From NCBI GenBank assembly GCA_002633005.1, contig NMRA01000209.1, positions 607,722-671,721 on the forward strand: a stretch of DNA of 64,000 nt, given 5' to 3'. Positions 34,145-46,230 of the stretch are shown here, piece after piece. The notes under the pieces were generated by a model that saw only the letters and a program-made list of their open reading frames with translations, did not search any database and was not told the origin of the DNA. This DNA is from Phoronis australis (lineage: Eukaryota > Phoronida > Phoronidae). A program made the translations under genes and the position numbers. How positions within the stretch are numbered: the stretch's first letter is position 1; every line of letters starts with the position of its first letter.

Positions 34145-34410
34145 ATTACTATTCTTTTTGATAGACTGCCCGTCTTTATCAAATAAGTTATTACCTTAAT
34201 AGACAGATTCACCAATTCTATCGATAGGATTATTATTTCTGTCGATGAGTTACCGTCTCTGTCGATAGACCTACTATCTCTGATCCATAGAGAGGGTAAC
34301 TATCTATATCTGCAGACCTGTTACTCCAGGGGTAAAGTTATTGACTACAGTGGGAGAATTACTATCTACTATCTCTATCGTTAGAGTTGCTATCTCAATC
34401 GACAGACATG
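34145..34410. repeat. Degenerate minisatellite, ~27-30 bp unit
   Basis: Eight or more imperfect units around TTACTATCTCTGTCGATAGA, many carrying the palindromic TATCGATA core. Units are diverged, so the array is old. It lies in the proposed first intron of gene A. Confidence 0.6.
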
Positions 34411-35941
34411 ATGGGAATACGATATTATTAATGGATCGGCGGCTTGCTTGTGTTTGCGGGTCTAGCTTTCGGCCACGTTCTGGGCCCTTTGTCGGAGTAC
34501 TGGCGGGAATCTTCGTGTCAAATAGACACCAGTGGATTGTCCTTGACTGTTGTCAGACACCACCTAGTGGCTGTTACTTGACAGGAGGCGCTGGTAAATA
34601 CCTAGTAATTCATATCCACTGGCTCTGTTCAATTTCACTTTATTGCAAATGATTTCGACTGCTTCTCTGATTTCACGATTCCAATGTTTATTTTATCTAG
34701 ACAGTATTTTGACTGTGGGTTTGCAAATGTCATGCGATGTGTCCACAGGTGTTCTCCTACGTCTGTATAGGGTTGCCAGATGATATGTTAAACTCTTCTT
34801 TTGGTCTGGTTCGTAACTTCGGAGCGGTCTCACCAACATATTTCGCTGGAAAATCAGGGCACTCGATAATGTATATAATAATTCAATCGACAGAGACAGG
34901 ATTGGAAAAAAAATTCCGTGTTGTGGTTTTACAATCACCCGCGATGAAATTTTTGAAATGTCTTGAAATTTTTTCAGTCTTGAGTTTCCGTCAGTCTGTT
35001 TCGTAGCTTATTTCTACAAAATGCCGATTTTGTTTATTTTACCAATGGCATTAAATGCAATTACACTGTACGTTTTCTACCGCCAGATGGAGACAGGCTA
35101 CTTGATGAAGTGAAAGGTTGCCAGTTTCCCGCCTTATTTGACATTTTGCAGAGTTATCTGTCTTACTCTCAACTATAATTTCGCGTTCGAACTGAGTCAC
35201 AAGAATACGTAACAGAAAGAAAGCTCCATTCATCCTGTTTACATGATGCTGGTTGAAACACGAAAATCGAAATAAGCCAACTTTTGCTCTCACAACATCT
35301 GTCTCATGATATTCCTTAACTATATAGGATTTCATATTCGTTACCAAACAAAACATTGCAAGCACCAACCAAAGGGAACGCTTTAAACCTCATTGGCGTT
35401 GGACAATCGTAAAGTTTCAGATTCGAAACTGTCGCAATACAGCTATATATGTGACTGAGTTGCAGGCTCATTCACCAATAATTCAAGATTTGTGAGAAGG
35501 AAATTATAAACCCCAAAGCGCTTCGCATTACACAAATCTGGTGAAAACTGAGTGTCGACCAGCCAGATTTTTTGCAAATCCAAAGTGTCTGATGGGTATC
35601 TGAATTACCTGCTCACTTTCAGCTTCATGCTTGCACCAAAGACGATACGGTCTTTGCTTGCAAACAGTTTGAGAAAAGCCACGACTGAGCAAAAAAGTGG
35701 GGGTCAGGGGTTAACTGCTGCCAATCACTCAGAACAGATTAAAAAATTAAGCAAATCAAACTCTTCATATGCGGCACAACCTCGAAGAGGCCAATTTTTA
35801 ATGAAATTGAGACAGGTAACTTCAATTCTGGCTCAAAAAACCATGGAGTGCCATTATAAACTCGTGAGACTGGCGCACCTCTTTGTCGACCACATTGAAG
35901 ACTTGGGGAATTCAGAAACATTTTTGTAATTTATACTGCAG
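34411..35941. other. Possible intron of gene A; chance frames
   Basis: Holds a 125-codon plus-strand frame (35552-35929) and a 105-codon minus-strand frame (35051-35368), neither resembling a known family. Confidence 0.3.
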
Positions 35942-36016
35942 GTACATGTTCGGAAGGAAATCCGCTCGTGGACTCTGCTTCACAGCCATTACAGAACGAC
36001 GTTTATAGAGTGCTGG
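35942..36016 (+). CDS. Possible second exon (gene A)
   Basis: Bounded by an acceptor (TTTATACTGCAG|) and a near-consensus donor (CTGG|GTAAGT). Joined in phase 1 to the exon at 32503 it reads Gly then TCSEGNPLVDSASQPLQNDV and YRVL, with no stop, and again ends in phase 1. The 75-base length keeps the frame. The residues suggest a secreted or extracellular segment just after a signal peptide. No homology recognised. Confidence 0.35.
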
Positions 36017-37329
36017 GTAAGTACAAGGAATATACCGGAGGGTAGCCAAATACAATTGCTAAGTGAAAAATATTACTAAACCCTCTTGTAGAGTGTTAAA
36101 GGACAAGGCCTACAACTGTTAAATCACCGGAACATCTTTATGCTGTGTGAATGATATTTTTCACCCCTCAACTACGTGTTTCAAAACTCCTTACGCAGTT
36201 TGCAAATTTGACAACCTCGAATAAAGGTTTGCAATATTCAAACCCAACAGCCAACCTCGAAACACAGAATCATCTTTGGTTGAGACACGGTATGAAAGTG
36301 TTTTGCGGGATACGAGGTTGTGTAACAAGACAGTTAAGAAGTTTAAATACTAGTATGTCATGCATTGAAACCGAATTATAATTTTTGATCTGTGTTCAAA
36401 AATGTCGAAAGTCACGTGTCATTGTGTTATCTATCAAAATAATGTGAGTCTGTGCAATACTTGAAACGGTGGACCCATTATGCTGGGCCGTGGCGAATTC
36501 ATGCACCACGACTGGCCGATGAATCTCGCGTCAATTCTGTCAAACATATACACTCGTTCACAATGCTACGAAAGGTATAGCTAGGTGGCGCTATGTCAGA
36601 GGGTATCAAACGACTACATTTTGTGATAAAGCCTTTTCGAGTAAAGATGCAGTGTTAGGAAGTCAGAACTGGACTTAGGCCACGCGAGCCAGAGACGTAT
36701 CAGCTGAGTGACGTTGCTCCATGCTCCATGCGGACTAATTTACCATAACATATGATCTCAAGAAAGTCTGGAATAGTTGCTTTTAACATCGAGGAACTTT
36801 TCACGGTCGATCTTTACTCTTTCTGAGAATTTTTTTGAAGATTCGCGAACAGTTGGCGAAACTCTGGCATTGCAAAATGGCAACCTGAGTCTTATAACAC
36901 GAACTAACTCCATGTAATAGATCACAAATATGTTAATTTCGCAGGAATAGGTCAACTTTGACCTTTGTGATTGGTTGCAACATAAAGGTCTGGGGGAAAT
37001 TCTCAAGGATGCAGCCTTGTAGAATTTTGTCACCATTGCATGGGCGGCGCAGCACTGAAAAAAGTGGAGGGACTAAAGCCCCCCCCCCCAGCCCCCTATG
37101 GTGCACCACCTATGCACTGAGGTCACTGGCCAGGGATTATTGCCTTTTTCCCCTGGGTATACGTATACATATACATGTATATGTAAAATGTGAACACTGA
37201 GTTTTGTCGGCTTTGGAAACGACCATCAAAATAATAGCTGGCTGATTTACCCAATTCCCTTTGACCTCTTTGAATCATTTTACAGTTTTAACATAACGAA
37301 AACACTCTCTTCAGTCCGATTCCTAGGAA
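36017..37329. other. Possible intron; C-run repeat at 37045-37130
   Basis: Non-coding by inspection. Near its end GGCGGCGCAGCACTG followed by a poly-C run resembles edges of GC-rich MITE families. Confidence 0.3.
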
Positions 37330-37710
37330 ACGTTCATGCGATTGACACCTGGCGTGCGTTCCGCGTACGCGACAACCTCGCGAAAACAAGAGCACGCAAC
37401 ACATCGCTAAAGTTTTCCATGTTTTACTAGCGAAGCACGTGATCACAATAGCTTCCTTCGCGAGAATGCTGCGTCCACGGAACTGGATCGTGTGGACTTA
37501 TTGACTGATAATGAAACGTTAACTCCCTCAACCTGCACTCCACTAACTGCGTGCGTACTCATGTACTTGTTCATTCGGCGCCTTTGGACAACAGCACTAC
37601 TTGTTGTCTTACCAGGGCTGCTGGACAAAATTGGCATGAAGCGAAATGGCCGTTTGCAATCTGAGGGATTTCTGGGACTATACCAGTCACATTTCTGTCA
37701 CTGATGTGAT
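37330..37710 (+). other. CpG-rich block with open frame ending at 37704
   Basis: Locally CpG-dense compared with its surroundings. A plus-strand frame open from 37411 to a stop at 37704 includes DHNSFLRENAASTELDRVDL and then a hydrophobic stretch (ACVLMYLFIRRLWTTALLVV). It could be an exon of gene A, since an acceptor-like AG lies at 37434-37435 in a compatible phase, or a promoter-type CpG block. The minus strand also has an open frame here. Unresolved. Confidence 0.2.
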
Positions 37711-37723
37711 TAGGCTCTATCGT

Positions 37724-38154
37724 GGTGAAAGAGACGCGCGTAATTACGCTCGTAATTAGGACCGTCACTTCGCTCGTGTTTCATGACCGTAACAATTTTA
37801 TCCAATGATAAACTGGTCTGTAGGTCACATGGACTCCGAAGGTGTTGTGCGTGCCTAATGTGATGCTCGCATTTTTTCACTCGTGTTTTTACGTTCGTAA
37901 ACCACGCTCCTATTTTTCGGTCGTAATATTACGTTCATAAGCTTACGCTCGTAATGTTATGATCGTATCTAGCACATGTGTATGAAGTGTTCAGAAGATA
38001 AAATCTCAGGTGCAAAGTATATGAGTGCAACTAATTGAAAAATAACGAAGACTGACTGACATGTTTTTACTTCCTGCCCTGACGATTTCGGTCATAAAAC
38101 ACGGGGGAAGTCTTAGTCGTAATTATGCGTGTAATTAAGCGTGACACTTTCACC
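37724..38154. mobile_element. 431 bp inverted-repeat element rich in CTCGTAAT
   Basis: The ends, GGTGAAAG and (inverted) GGTGAAAG, lead into ~57 bp imperfect inverted repeats that share TAATTACGC-type motifs and both contain CGTGTTTCATGACCG-like sequence. The interior repeats TACGCTCGTAA and ACGTTCGTAA motifs. Non-coding; a foldback-type MITE. Confidence 0.6.
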
Positions 38155-39584
38155 CGAAGGCCAGCTCATGTCCTGTGGGCAATAAACATAATAATTAGGC
38201 CCGTACTGTAAAAGCGCAGATACTTTTCATCAATTAGCGATTCGAGGCACCGATGGTTGCAAACTCTTCAAAGTGTAAACATCTCGTTGTCAAAAACGTT
38301 GTTTCTACGAAAATTCAACTCAAGCTTATTCACTCCCAAGCGTGAAGTCTGTACATTTCTTTAGAAATTATTAGTGTAACCAGAAAAGGTGTAACTATAT
38401 TTTTAACACGTATGATTGGGAACAGAGGAAAGTGGTGAATTTCGCTAAAAATTTTGTAGAAAACACTTGACGGGGTCACATTTTTATGAGGAAGTGGGTG
38501 CCTGCAACTCTGGTATCTTTGGTTGTGTGGACAAGTCACGGCTACTAATGCTCGTACTCTTACATCTGAAATAAGAATTTCACCTTTACACTGATTTTCT
38601 CCACAATTTATTTCAATCAACAAGATGCATTGGTGACATGTACTTATTGATCCTTTAATTAAGTAACTTCCGTTGTCGTTCACCGATAATCATTATCCAA
38701 CTTCTAGAATGTCTATAAAACACGAGGGGAAGACAGAACATAGAGTATGCAGTAAATAAAAAGGAAGCATCGCGCCTTATCTTGTTTACATGTTCTTCAA
38801 CAGTTAACCGGAATATTTCACTTCCCTATTTGTTCGAAACTTGTCACTCCGCACGCTGATGGATGGTTTGACTATACAAGAAGGCCAACACTATTCATGT
38901 GGTAGCGATAGCTCTCTCTCTCAAAAACAGCGGATATTGTTTTAACTTTGGCGACTGCGACGGGGATGTCATTGAAATGAAGCTGTACGGCGACACGGTA
39001 GCTTTTGTTCTCTAGATAATAAATGATTAGAACCAGAATAGAGAGGAAAAGTTAGATGTTGTATGCAACTCGTGATCAGCAACAATTAACTTGACGCGAT
39101 TCTTTCCTTCTTGTAATTTAATCGATTTGATATCAGAATGGCGTCAGGATGGAGGTGGTCCCCGTCCTTCTCTTCAACATAAGCATCAAAAAAAAGCGCG
39201 TTCACGACTACTGTTTGAACGGTCGATGATTACCTGACACGCTTTTCTTGATATTTTTTGATCATCCAGTCGCCAGGTGTCACTGTAAATAACTTCGTCG
39301 ACCAATAGGGCGGAGGTTGCGTCATGTATACACATGCCTGCCTAGCCTCTTTCCGTCCTCCAGCTTGCAGTCGGCTTCACGTAAGCCGAGTATACAGTGT
39401 ACCATTACTTTAAAAATGACCACAAAAGAGTGCTTCAGTTGTGGACTGTGTACGAAATCGACTAATGCCAAATACACTTCTATCACTTGCCCCTGCACCC
39501 CTAGGCCAAGTTTCATCATAGTAAATATCATTCTTCCCAAAAGTACTTGAAACCCCGTATAATAGAGATCAATTAAAACTGGTC
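38155..39584. other. No gene recognised
   Basis: A 117-codon minus-strand frame (38330-38683) has no family resemblance and no supporting splice pattern. Confidence 0.3.
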
Positions 39585-40170
39585 CCTAGGGGGTGCTGCA
39601 GTGATCTAATCCGCATAAAAATCAACTGGTGCCGACACAATGTTGTCAGAATTTTCTGTGTCCACTTTCATCGAAATCCGTCCATCGGTTCTCTACACGT
39701 TAACCGGAAACGCTCTTCGGCCCAAAAATACTGAACAGCGCCACCTCTTCGGCCTTCTAGGCAAGACAATTTTAACATGTTCCCGTGCAGCGCCCTATCG
39801 ATGCCCTGTATTTTTTTCCAACTGTCATCAAAATATGACCAAGGGTGTTTGAGATAACGAGCAGACTATAGAACAACCGAAGAAAACAGCCAACTGGGGG
39901 TGCTGCTGCCCTATAGCTTTTTCGAAAGTCGAATAGTGTGGCGCATTGCCGCCATAAATATCTCTGACAATCCATAACAATCAGCCACTCCGTTCTCTAG
40001 ATATCCGGAAGCCCTCTTCTCAAAACTATTCAAAACCTCTTATATGGACACAATTCTCTACATGTAAGTCAAAATTTAATTGAAATTTCTCCATCGGTTA
40101 TGTGTTTATCATCAGGAAACACTCTTCACACCAAAATACCAAAAGCTCCTCGCCCCCTCTGGTCCAGCGA
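39585..40170. repeat. Dispersed repeat with internal repetition
   Basis: The block ATCGAAATCCGTCCATCGGT (about 39668) followed by AAACGCTCTTC and a CACCTCTTCG segment is echoed at about 40080-40160 as TTGAAATTTCTCCATCGGTT ... AAACACTCTTC ... CTCCTCGCCCC. GGGGGTGCTGC also occurs twice (39589, 39896). This kind of CCATCGGTT sequence is typical of interspersed repeats in invertebrate genomes. Family unknown. Confidence 0.45.
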
Positions 40171-40707
40171 CGGGAGTGTTTAATAAGTAGCATGTACTAC
40201 CCTTGTGATGCCCTTAACCAATGTGCAAAACTTAATCAAAGACGAGTCAAGTCGTTTTGGGATATGGAATGGAACCTGTGTAAACCCCCGACAACCGGAC
40301 GCCCGGGTATAAGTAGAATGGCGGCAACATGCGACCACATAAATGTGCACACCTGTTTGCGCCTATTAAGGCTTCAACGTTAGATTCGCTGACCAGTTGT
40401 CGTCCATGTGAAATGGCGACTTATATGGAGAAAACATTTATCTAAATCGCCCAGCAAATCTCTTACACACTTCATTACCAGCGGTTATTGTCTAAGGCTG
40501 CGTCAAGTGATCGATGTGGGTAGAGCGATAGTCAATCTGGCGACTGGTTAATTTCCCAGTTGAGTGGCAGTTAGAGTACAGTACCAGTACGGAAGTCGCT
40601 TCCATATCAGAACTAGGGTTGCGTTCCGTAAACGCAAGAAACTCATGAAAACGCAAGATTACCGCCAGATGTCCCGTTTGTCGCACTGGACTTTTCTCGC
40701 GAACGTT
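40171..40707. other. No gene recognised
   Basis: Short chance frames only. Confidence 0.3.
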
Positions 40708-41380
40708 TTAAGGAGGCACAGAACAGTTCTCACTGGGTTTTGGCCCAGCAAAACACACATCACTTGATTTGTCACCTTTTCTTCACTCTGTCAAAAACAG
40801 GATGCAAACAATGACATGTTTTCAATTATTTCACATAAAAAGCCCTGCAGATGAGCACAGAAACTTTATTCTCTCTTGTATTTTTGACCCTTTCATTCCC
40901 ACTGAAAACCAAGCTATACTAAGAAAAATAAGGGCAAACAAATGCAAAATTGGTACTTTTCACCTCAAAAACACCACTTCCCTGCCGGCCGATGCACGAC
41001 TAAAGCCAACATTAGAGTCTGAAAGCAAATTTCCTACCGATTTCGAAAATGTGATCCAAAAGTACTGTCAACCAACTAGTTTTTTGGCAATTCTTGCTTG
41101 TTTGAGGGCCACTTAAAATCACAGCCAATTTCTCAGTCGCTACCCAGCAATGCACAATTGCAGCCGGGGGCCGCCATCTTGAAGAAGAGTGCAGCTACAG
41201 CCAAGAAAGTTGCCTTTTTTATTCACAGCATGTTCACAAATACAAACAAACCACATTCACTGAGCCTACGTGCAATGCCCACCTATGAAATGCCCCCAAA
41301 CTTGACCTACCCCAAAATTTTAATATTTTGGCAGTGCAAATTGGCCGCGGCCGCAGCCTAACTATTCAGTGCCACCTTAA
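40708..41380. mobile_element. TTAA-flanked TIR element (Kolobok or piggyBac type)
   Basis: TTAA at 40708-40711 and 41377-41380 flanks inverted ends AGGAGGCACAGAACAGTT and (inverted) AGGTGGCACTGAATAGTT, 15 of 18 identical. A TTAA target duplication is characteristic of the piggyBac and Kolobok superfamilies. The 665 bp interior has a 115-codon open frame (40769-41116) without transposase features, so the element is non-autonomous. Confidence 0.65.
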
Positions 41381-42076
41381 CATTAGGTCTATACGTAACG
41401 TTGCCAGCTCTAATACACTCTCTTAGCAGTAAGACAGAACTCAGATCGGCGTGTAGGACACCTTTGTGCAACATTCGATTATCAGCCACCGTGCATACAA
41501 ACTAGTGTTAATGAACGTTCAACGTTTGTTCACCCATCAAAATCCACGATAACGTTGTCCTATTACATAAACATTTACACGCATCTGGAGTCACTCCGTA
41601 CTTTCGCGTTTAAAGGTAACACTCCCCATAAACGTATGAATTAAAATTCAAAATTTAAAACTGCTAGTTGTGCTTATTTGTTAATTTCTTATAGAAAGTT
41701 AAACCTTGTGTGTTTTCCCCATTTTTACGATTGGCAAGTTAAACACCCCTGATAAATATACACATAGGCATTATTTAGATAAGATGGTTTCTCGTTGTGC
41801 CACAAACAGCGACACTATCGGTGACAATTGTAAATACTTGATATCAAATCCAAGGCGGATTCGCACAACGACCTCGGAGCTAGAGCAAATAGAGTTAAAA
41901 GCCAATCGTTGACCCTTATAAGGTTACCAGCCTCGATTTCAGTTAATTCCTTCTAATGACTGATCAAGTCAACATCTGTTATCTGCGATTTCTAATAAAA
42001 TCACAAAATGCACAACGGATTCAGTTGTTATAAAGCTCATTTCTGGGTTGTATAAACTCTTTATTTCTCATTACAG
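41381..42076. other. Possible intron of gene A; nothing else seen
   Basis: AT-rich, ending in a strong polypyrimidine tract before the acceptor at 42076. Confidence 0.3.
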
Positions 42077-42113
42077 CTAATATCCGTATAAGTATGTGGA
42101 TTTCCGATTGCTG
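42077..42113 (+). CDS. Possible short exon (gene A)
   Basis: Strong acceptor (TTTATTTCTCATTACAG|) and donor (GCTG|GTAAGC) 37 bases apart. Entered in phase 1, as required by the exon ending at 36016, it reads Ala then NIRISMWISDC with no stop and leaves in phase 2. It is short enough to be chance. Confidence 0.25.
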
Positions 42114-43806
42114 GTAAGCAAAACACAATTATCTCATTATCATAATCAATAAAAGCGAAAAAATTGGTAGCTTTCATTTAGACCACGATCGCTAAGTTTC
42201 GGATTTTTAGCGAGATGCAGTAAGAAATTTACAGTGAGCTAACGAGAAGAAAAAAGTAGCTCAAAGAAGACGTGATAAAATCATAAGCGGATGCTTACTA
42301 AATTACGTTTTCGTAATGAATACAAATTCAATTCGAGCAGTATTTGAATTTCCAAATTTTCATAATTTTTGAAATACACAAGAAAAACAAAAGGTTCAAG
42401 TCTTGAATCTCAGTGTTTCAAACGTCAATTCCTGACGCACGCGAGCGATCATGCTTACCAAAAAGAGTGTAACAACTCAGTTGATGAACTAGATCTCGAA
42501 CGACAAAACCTATTATCCGGACATTGCCTTCATACCAACCACCGACCTTTAACAAAGACGGGCAAAGGGTCGATTGTTACGGTCTGTAAATTCTATCGAT
42601 ACTGCAGACATTGTCATCTAATAAGGTTTGAAAACCAGAATTAATAGAAAATCAAAACAGTTTAACTCTGTACTTCTTAGCAAAACTTGACATAAAATTC
42701 AATATTTTTATCCATCATGACCGACGATCCCTGCACAGATTCTACGATTTGGACTACTGTACATCTAGAAAACTAAATTCTTTACCCAATTCGTCAACAG
42801 TGAAGTCAACGCCTAATCTTAGTGCATTACCACAAAACTGAATCTAAGTCAGCGGTTTTTACGTTTTGAATGTGCATGACCGGTTTCTTAAAGATTCGCC
42901 GCATTCTGGCCCAGACTTTTCCCAACATAATGTCATAATTTTTGTCTTCATTCATATATTTTTGAAAACGATGGGTTGCACTAAAAATATTGAAGCAATT
43001 TTGTTTGAAGTAAACTTGGATATTTTGATTACATCTTTCTCTTTGTAAATGTGTTGAACAGAACTCTTAGTTTAATTTTACGGTGTAGAGTAATATTTGG
43101 CTCTCCTGAGTGCGTAAAATTCAAATTTTTGGTTTGATATCTTGACTTAAGAACAAGGATTTTCGTCGCATCAAATGTTTACGGCCATCGAATTTTGGCA
43201 AACATAACACTTAAGCTCTTTCTGTTCTATTTTGCGTAATAGTCATTTACACAGGTACCACATTTTGAGAACCAGTTTTCTACATGCATTTTCTTAGTTT
43301 TTGAGGTTTCAGTTCGCTAATATGAAATGAATATCATGAAATTTAACTAAATAAATACTTTAGATGTCAAATCAGTGCGATTTTTTATTTTTTGAAGAAA
43401 AGGGTATTTCTAAGTTAACCGCCAAATGGTGCAATGGGTGGAAGGCCCCCCCCCCCCACCCCAGTATCGCACTGGTATAAAAAGCGACGACGGAGACGGT
43501 TTTCCATCCATTACGTACAGAAATTTAAGTTTTTGGTTTGTTTCTTAACAACAGGTATACTAAAGACTACTAAATCTTTTAAAGTGTATTAATAAAATTC
43601 TTTTTGGGACACAGGATCGTGGTGGGAACTCTTTAAAGGGTTGGCCAATCCATAAAATTGCGAACAAATCAAAAATGGCGCCGTGTACGCACATTGCCTG
43701 TAACTTGAGACGGTGATAGAAGAATTATCCTATCAACGTACATTTAAGGAATATTATGAGACCAATTACATAAGAGTAAAAGGCCTAATTCATTTTTTGT
43801 TTTCAG
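42114..43806. other. Unassigned, with coding-like frame 42369-42644
   Basis: A 91-codon plus-strand frame with CpG-containing codons (SDHAYQKECNNSVDELDLER near its middle) has no good acceptor. Two similar ~45-base stretches lie at 43118-43160 and 43510-43556 (both with TTTTTGGTTTG). Confidence 0.25.
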
Positions 43807-43884
43807 ACGGCTAAACAGGACAAAATACATCTTTACGCATTGCCAAAAGGCTTGAAACAAAAATGTTTAGGTTTGGTCAAGTAA
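43807..43884 (+). CDS. Possible terminal exon
   Basis: A strong acceptor (TTCATTTTTTGTTTTCAG|) opens 25 codons (TAKQDKIHLYALPKGLKQKC, LGLVK) and a stop. It would need phase 0, which the exon at 42077 does not supply, so at least one further exon would be missing. Weak support. Confidence 0.18.
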   Translation, partial: TAKQDKIHLYALPKGLKQKCLGLVK

Positions 43885-44984
43885 TCTACATTAGGTGATA
43901 CACGCTGAAAAGAGTATGCCGGATAGTAGCCAAGAGCCGCAATATCCGGGTTCTCTGCAGTCAGTGTGTTACAGTACATGGCCATCACTGACTATATTGA
44001 ATATCTCAATAAGTAATATGGCTATTTAAAAACCCATCGAGATTTTCTGCGGTATATTATTAACATTCTCGTCGTCCCTGTTTGAAGAGAAAGCGCTTGG
44101 TAATTGCAAAATAATTGCAGCACATCCTGCTGCTACTTGTGACTGTCTTCGCATTTCACTTTGTGGAAGCTACTCAAGAATATCATCACGGATTTCCTTT
44201 TACTTTGCCGCTCTATGATTTTTGAGTGAATATCATATCGGCACCTAATTGAGTTTACTCAATGTTGTGTACAGCAATCTGAAGGATTTTCTATTACGTG
44301 GGAGTTCAATCGAGTTGTACATTATGTTGGACGCCTGTCTATAATTAGATCCCATACCATAAGCCCCAATTGATATCTTCGCGATATTTAAAATGTAAGG
44401 CCAATAACAATTAACGTACAATTTTGTCTCGTGTAGACTGGCGCACATCAAACTATATACATGCAACTTCGGTTGTACTGAACCTTATTGACTCTACTGT
44501 ACATTAAACCAAGTATCTACAAAACTATAGAATTTGACTCTGCAAAAGTACATATTTTCTGAATGTAGAAACTCTGTACAATTTCATTTTTGAGTTTTTA
44601 CCAGTCTGCCAATAATTAGATTTCCTGGACATGCTTTTTAGTAAAACTCACTAAAAAGGTAAATTCATAGCAAAACCGTAGAATCAATTGCATATGCAAA
44701 TTTCATATGATATAAATGTTAAAGATAAAATATCAGCTCTGTAACTGTTTTCTTAATTATCCTTTCGTTTTCCTTATTTGCACCATTAAAGCGTTTTTAT
44801 AAAAATCGTACTTCTTGGTATATATATAATTGCAGGCGGTCTGGTACACGTTGTACCAGACGTGCGCAGGCCGGGCATGTGGGCCCATTGTACTGATCAC
44901 TTGGAAATATTTTTTGTGCTTTATTAATATATAGTTAAAACCGAGCTGAGGAGCTAGAAACCTGACTCAATGGTCTAGCAGTGT
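43885..44984. other. No gene; small hairpin at 44836-44858
   Basis: Unassigned AT-rich sequence. GTCTGGTACA and TGTACCAGAC form a 10 bp perfect stem with a CGT loop. Confidence 0.35.
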
Positions 44985-45056
44985 GACCCAGTGGGACTCG
45001 AACCCACGACCTCGAGTAATGAAGGCGGGCACCATCAAACTAGGCCACACTGCCTC
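44985..45056 (-). repeat. tRNA-derived SINE head
   Basis: On the minus strand TGGCCTAGTTTGATGG is a good A box and GGGTTCGAGTCCC a full B box. The T-stem is perfect (GTGGG/CCCAC), but no acceptor stem closes next to it and the anticodon arm is weak. Best read as a SINE or tRNA pseudogene. It is a different tRNA lineage from the SINE at 12.4 kb. Confidence 0.7.
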
Positions 45057-45762
45057 CTCTTGGTACATGTAGCACCTCATACGAAAGTGGAACATTTTAC
45101 AAACAATTCCTATCAGTGTTTTGGAGTACAGTGCATGAGGCATAGTGGTACCGGAAAGTTTCATGTGAAATACGACCAACTATTTCTGGGATAAATATTT
45201 CGTAGTTGGACAAAAATTTGTCATTTCGGTGGGGTCCTAGATGATGTTAAGTTGCAGAGTGCACAGTCGTAATCGTATCATCAAGTGGAGAAATTTTCTG
45301 GAAAATATAATATCGGAAAACTCACTCTTAAGTAGATCGGTCACAAAAGCTACATTGTATGTCACTGGGAACTTAACTTACATTAATGCAGTAACATGCC
45401 TTCAAATAAACGCGGTGGTCCTGTCTTAGCGCATGTTTTGTGACTTGCGCAAGGGATTGTCAGTCATGTCCCTGTGCGTTGCCATCATGTCTAGCGCATT
45501 TATCCTGACTGAAAATTCAGTCACCGGGTGGCGAGACCGCCCGACCCCAAGTCGGCTCACCAAGGACTGGCAAATAGCTTCTGGTGAGTCCGCTTAAAAA
45601 TAGTTCGGCAAAAGAGACAAAGGAGCAATAAAGCCTTGTTACCAAAATCATAAATGTTGTTTGGCATTGTTTCTGATGCTTGTAAATTCTTGATAGTGTC
45701 ATGCTTTTTTCGTCTAAAAATATCGCTTATGGTAACTGGAGGGAGATGACTCAGATCTACAT
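45057..45762. other. No gene recognised
   Basis: May contain the upstream side of the neighbouring SINE. Only chance frames. Confidence 0.3.
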
Positions 45763-46039
45763 AAGCGGATTAAGGTGTGACCCAGGTGGCCCCCTCCCCC
45801 TCCTTTGGCTGCCACAAGCAAAATGAAACAGCAACACAGCAACAGCGTGAAGCGTGAGGAAACATTGAGTATACGTGTAGGAGGAAAGAGCGGTAGCGGA
45901 CAAAGGGGAGGGGAACCGGACGCGGAATAGAAGGTCTACATCCTCGGGCCCCGCAACTTTTGGGCCGCCTGTGCACGTACGATCGCGCTTTTCCCAATTC
46001 CCCGAGGATGTTGGACCCCCCCCCCTATCCGCCACTGTG
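45763..46039. repeat. GC-rich MITE-like repeat related to the 7.5 kb family
   Basis: Starts TAAGCGGATTAAGG and ends CTATCCGCCACTGTG, resembling the GGCGGATTTAGG/CCGCCACTG termini of the 7.5 and 16.5 kb repeats, with a poly-C run near the right end. The interior differs. A 179-codon minus-strand frame running through it is low-complexity and probably artefactual. Confidence 0.4.
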
Positions 46040-46185
46040 ACGCATACAATTAACATAGTACTGACGAAGTCAAGGAAAGACCACGAGCTTATAATTCTTT
46101 CACTTTCAAACCAGCACTCCTTTTCTGCCGCAGTTGAAATCGGAAGTGTAATAATGCACAAATTTACTTTTAGCTTTACCAGAAG

Positions 46186-46230
46186 ATGGCAGACTACGAA
46201 AGCGACAAGCACCCTACGGTTTCGGTGGAA
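46186..46230 (+). CDS. Possible first coding exon (gene B)
   Basis: GAAGATGG start context; 15 codons read MADYESDKHPTVSVE up to a donor (GGAA|GTATGT). An in-frame stop lies shortly upstream. The part from codon 3 onward is repeated unchanged in the second duplication copy (46970-47010). Product not recognised. The exon is short, so support rests on the splice signals and on identity between copies. Confidence 0.35.

Noticed and set aside
35552-35929. 125-codon plus-strand ORF just before the 35942 exon
   Set aside because: No family resemblance, and it ends before a splice acceptor, so it is probably intronic.
44985-45056. Functional tRNA gene
   Set aside because: Good B box and T-stem, but no adjacent acceptor stem and a poor anticodon arm; a SINE or pseudogene is simpler.
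44991-45194. Open frame reading GLEPTTSSNEGG
   Set aside because: This is a translation of the tRNA-like SINE on the opposite strand, a well-known source of spurious proteins.
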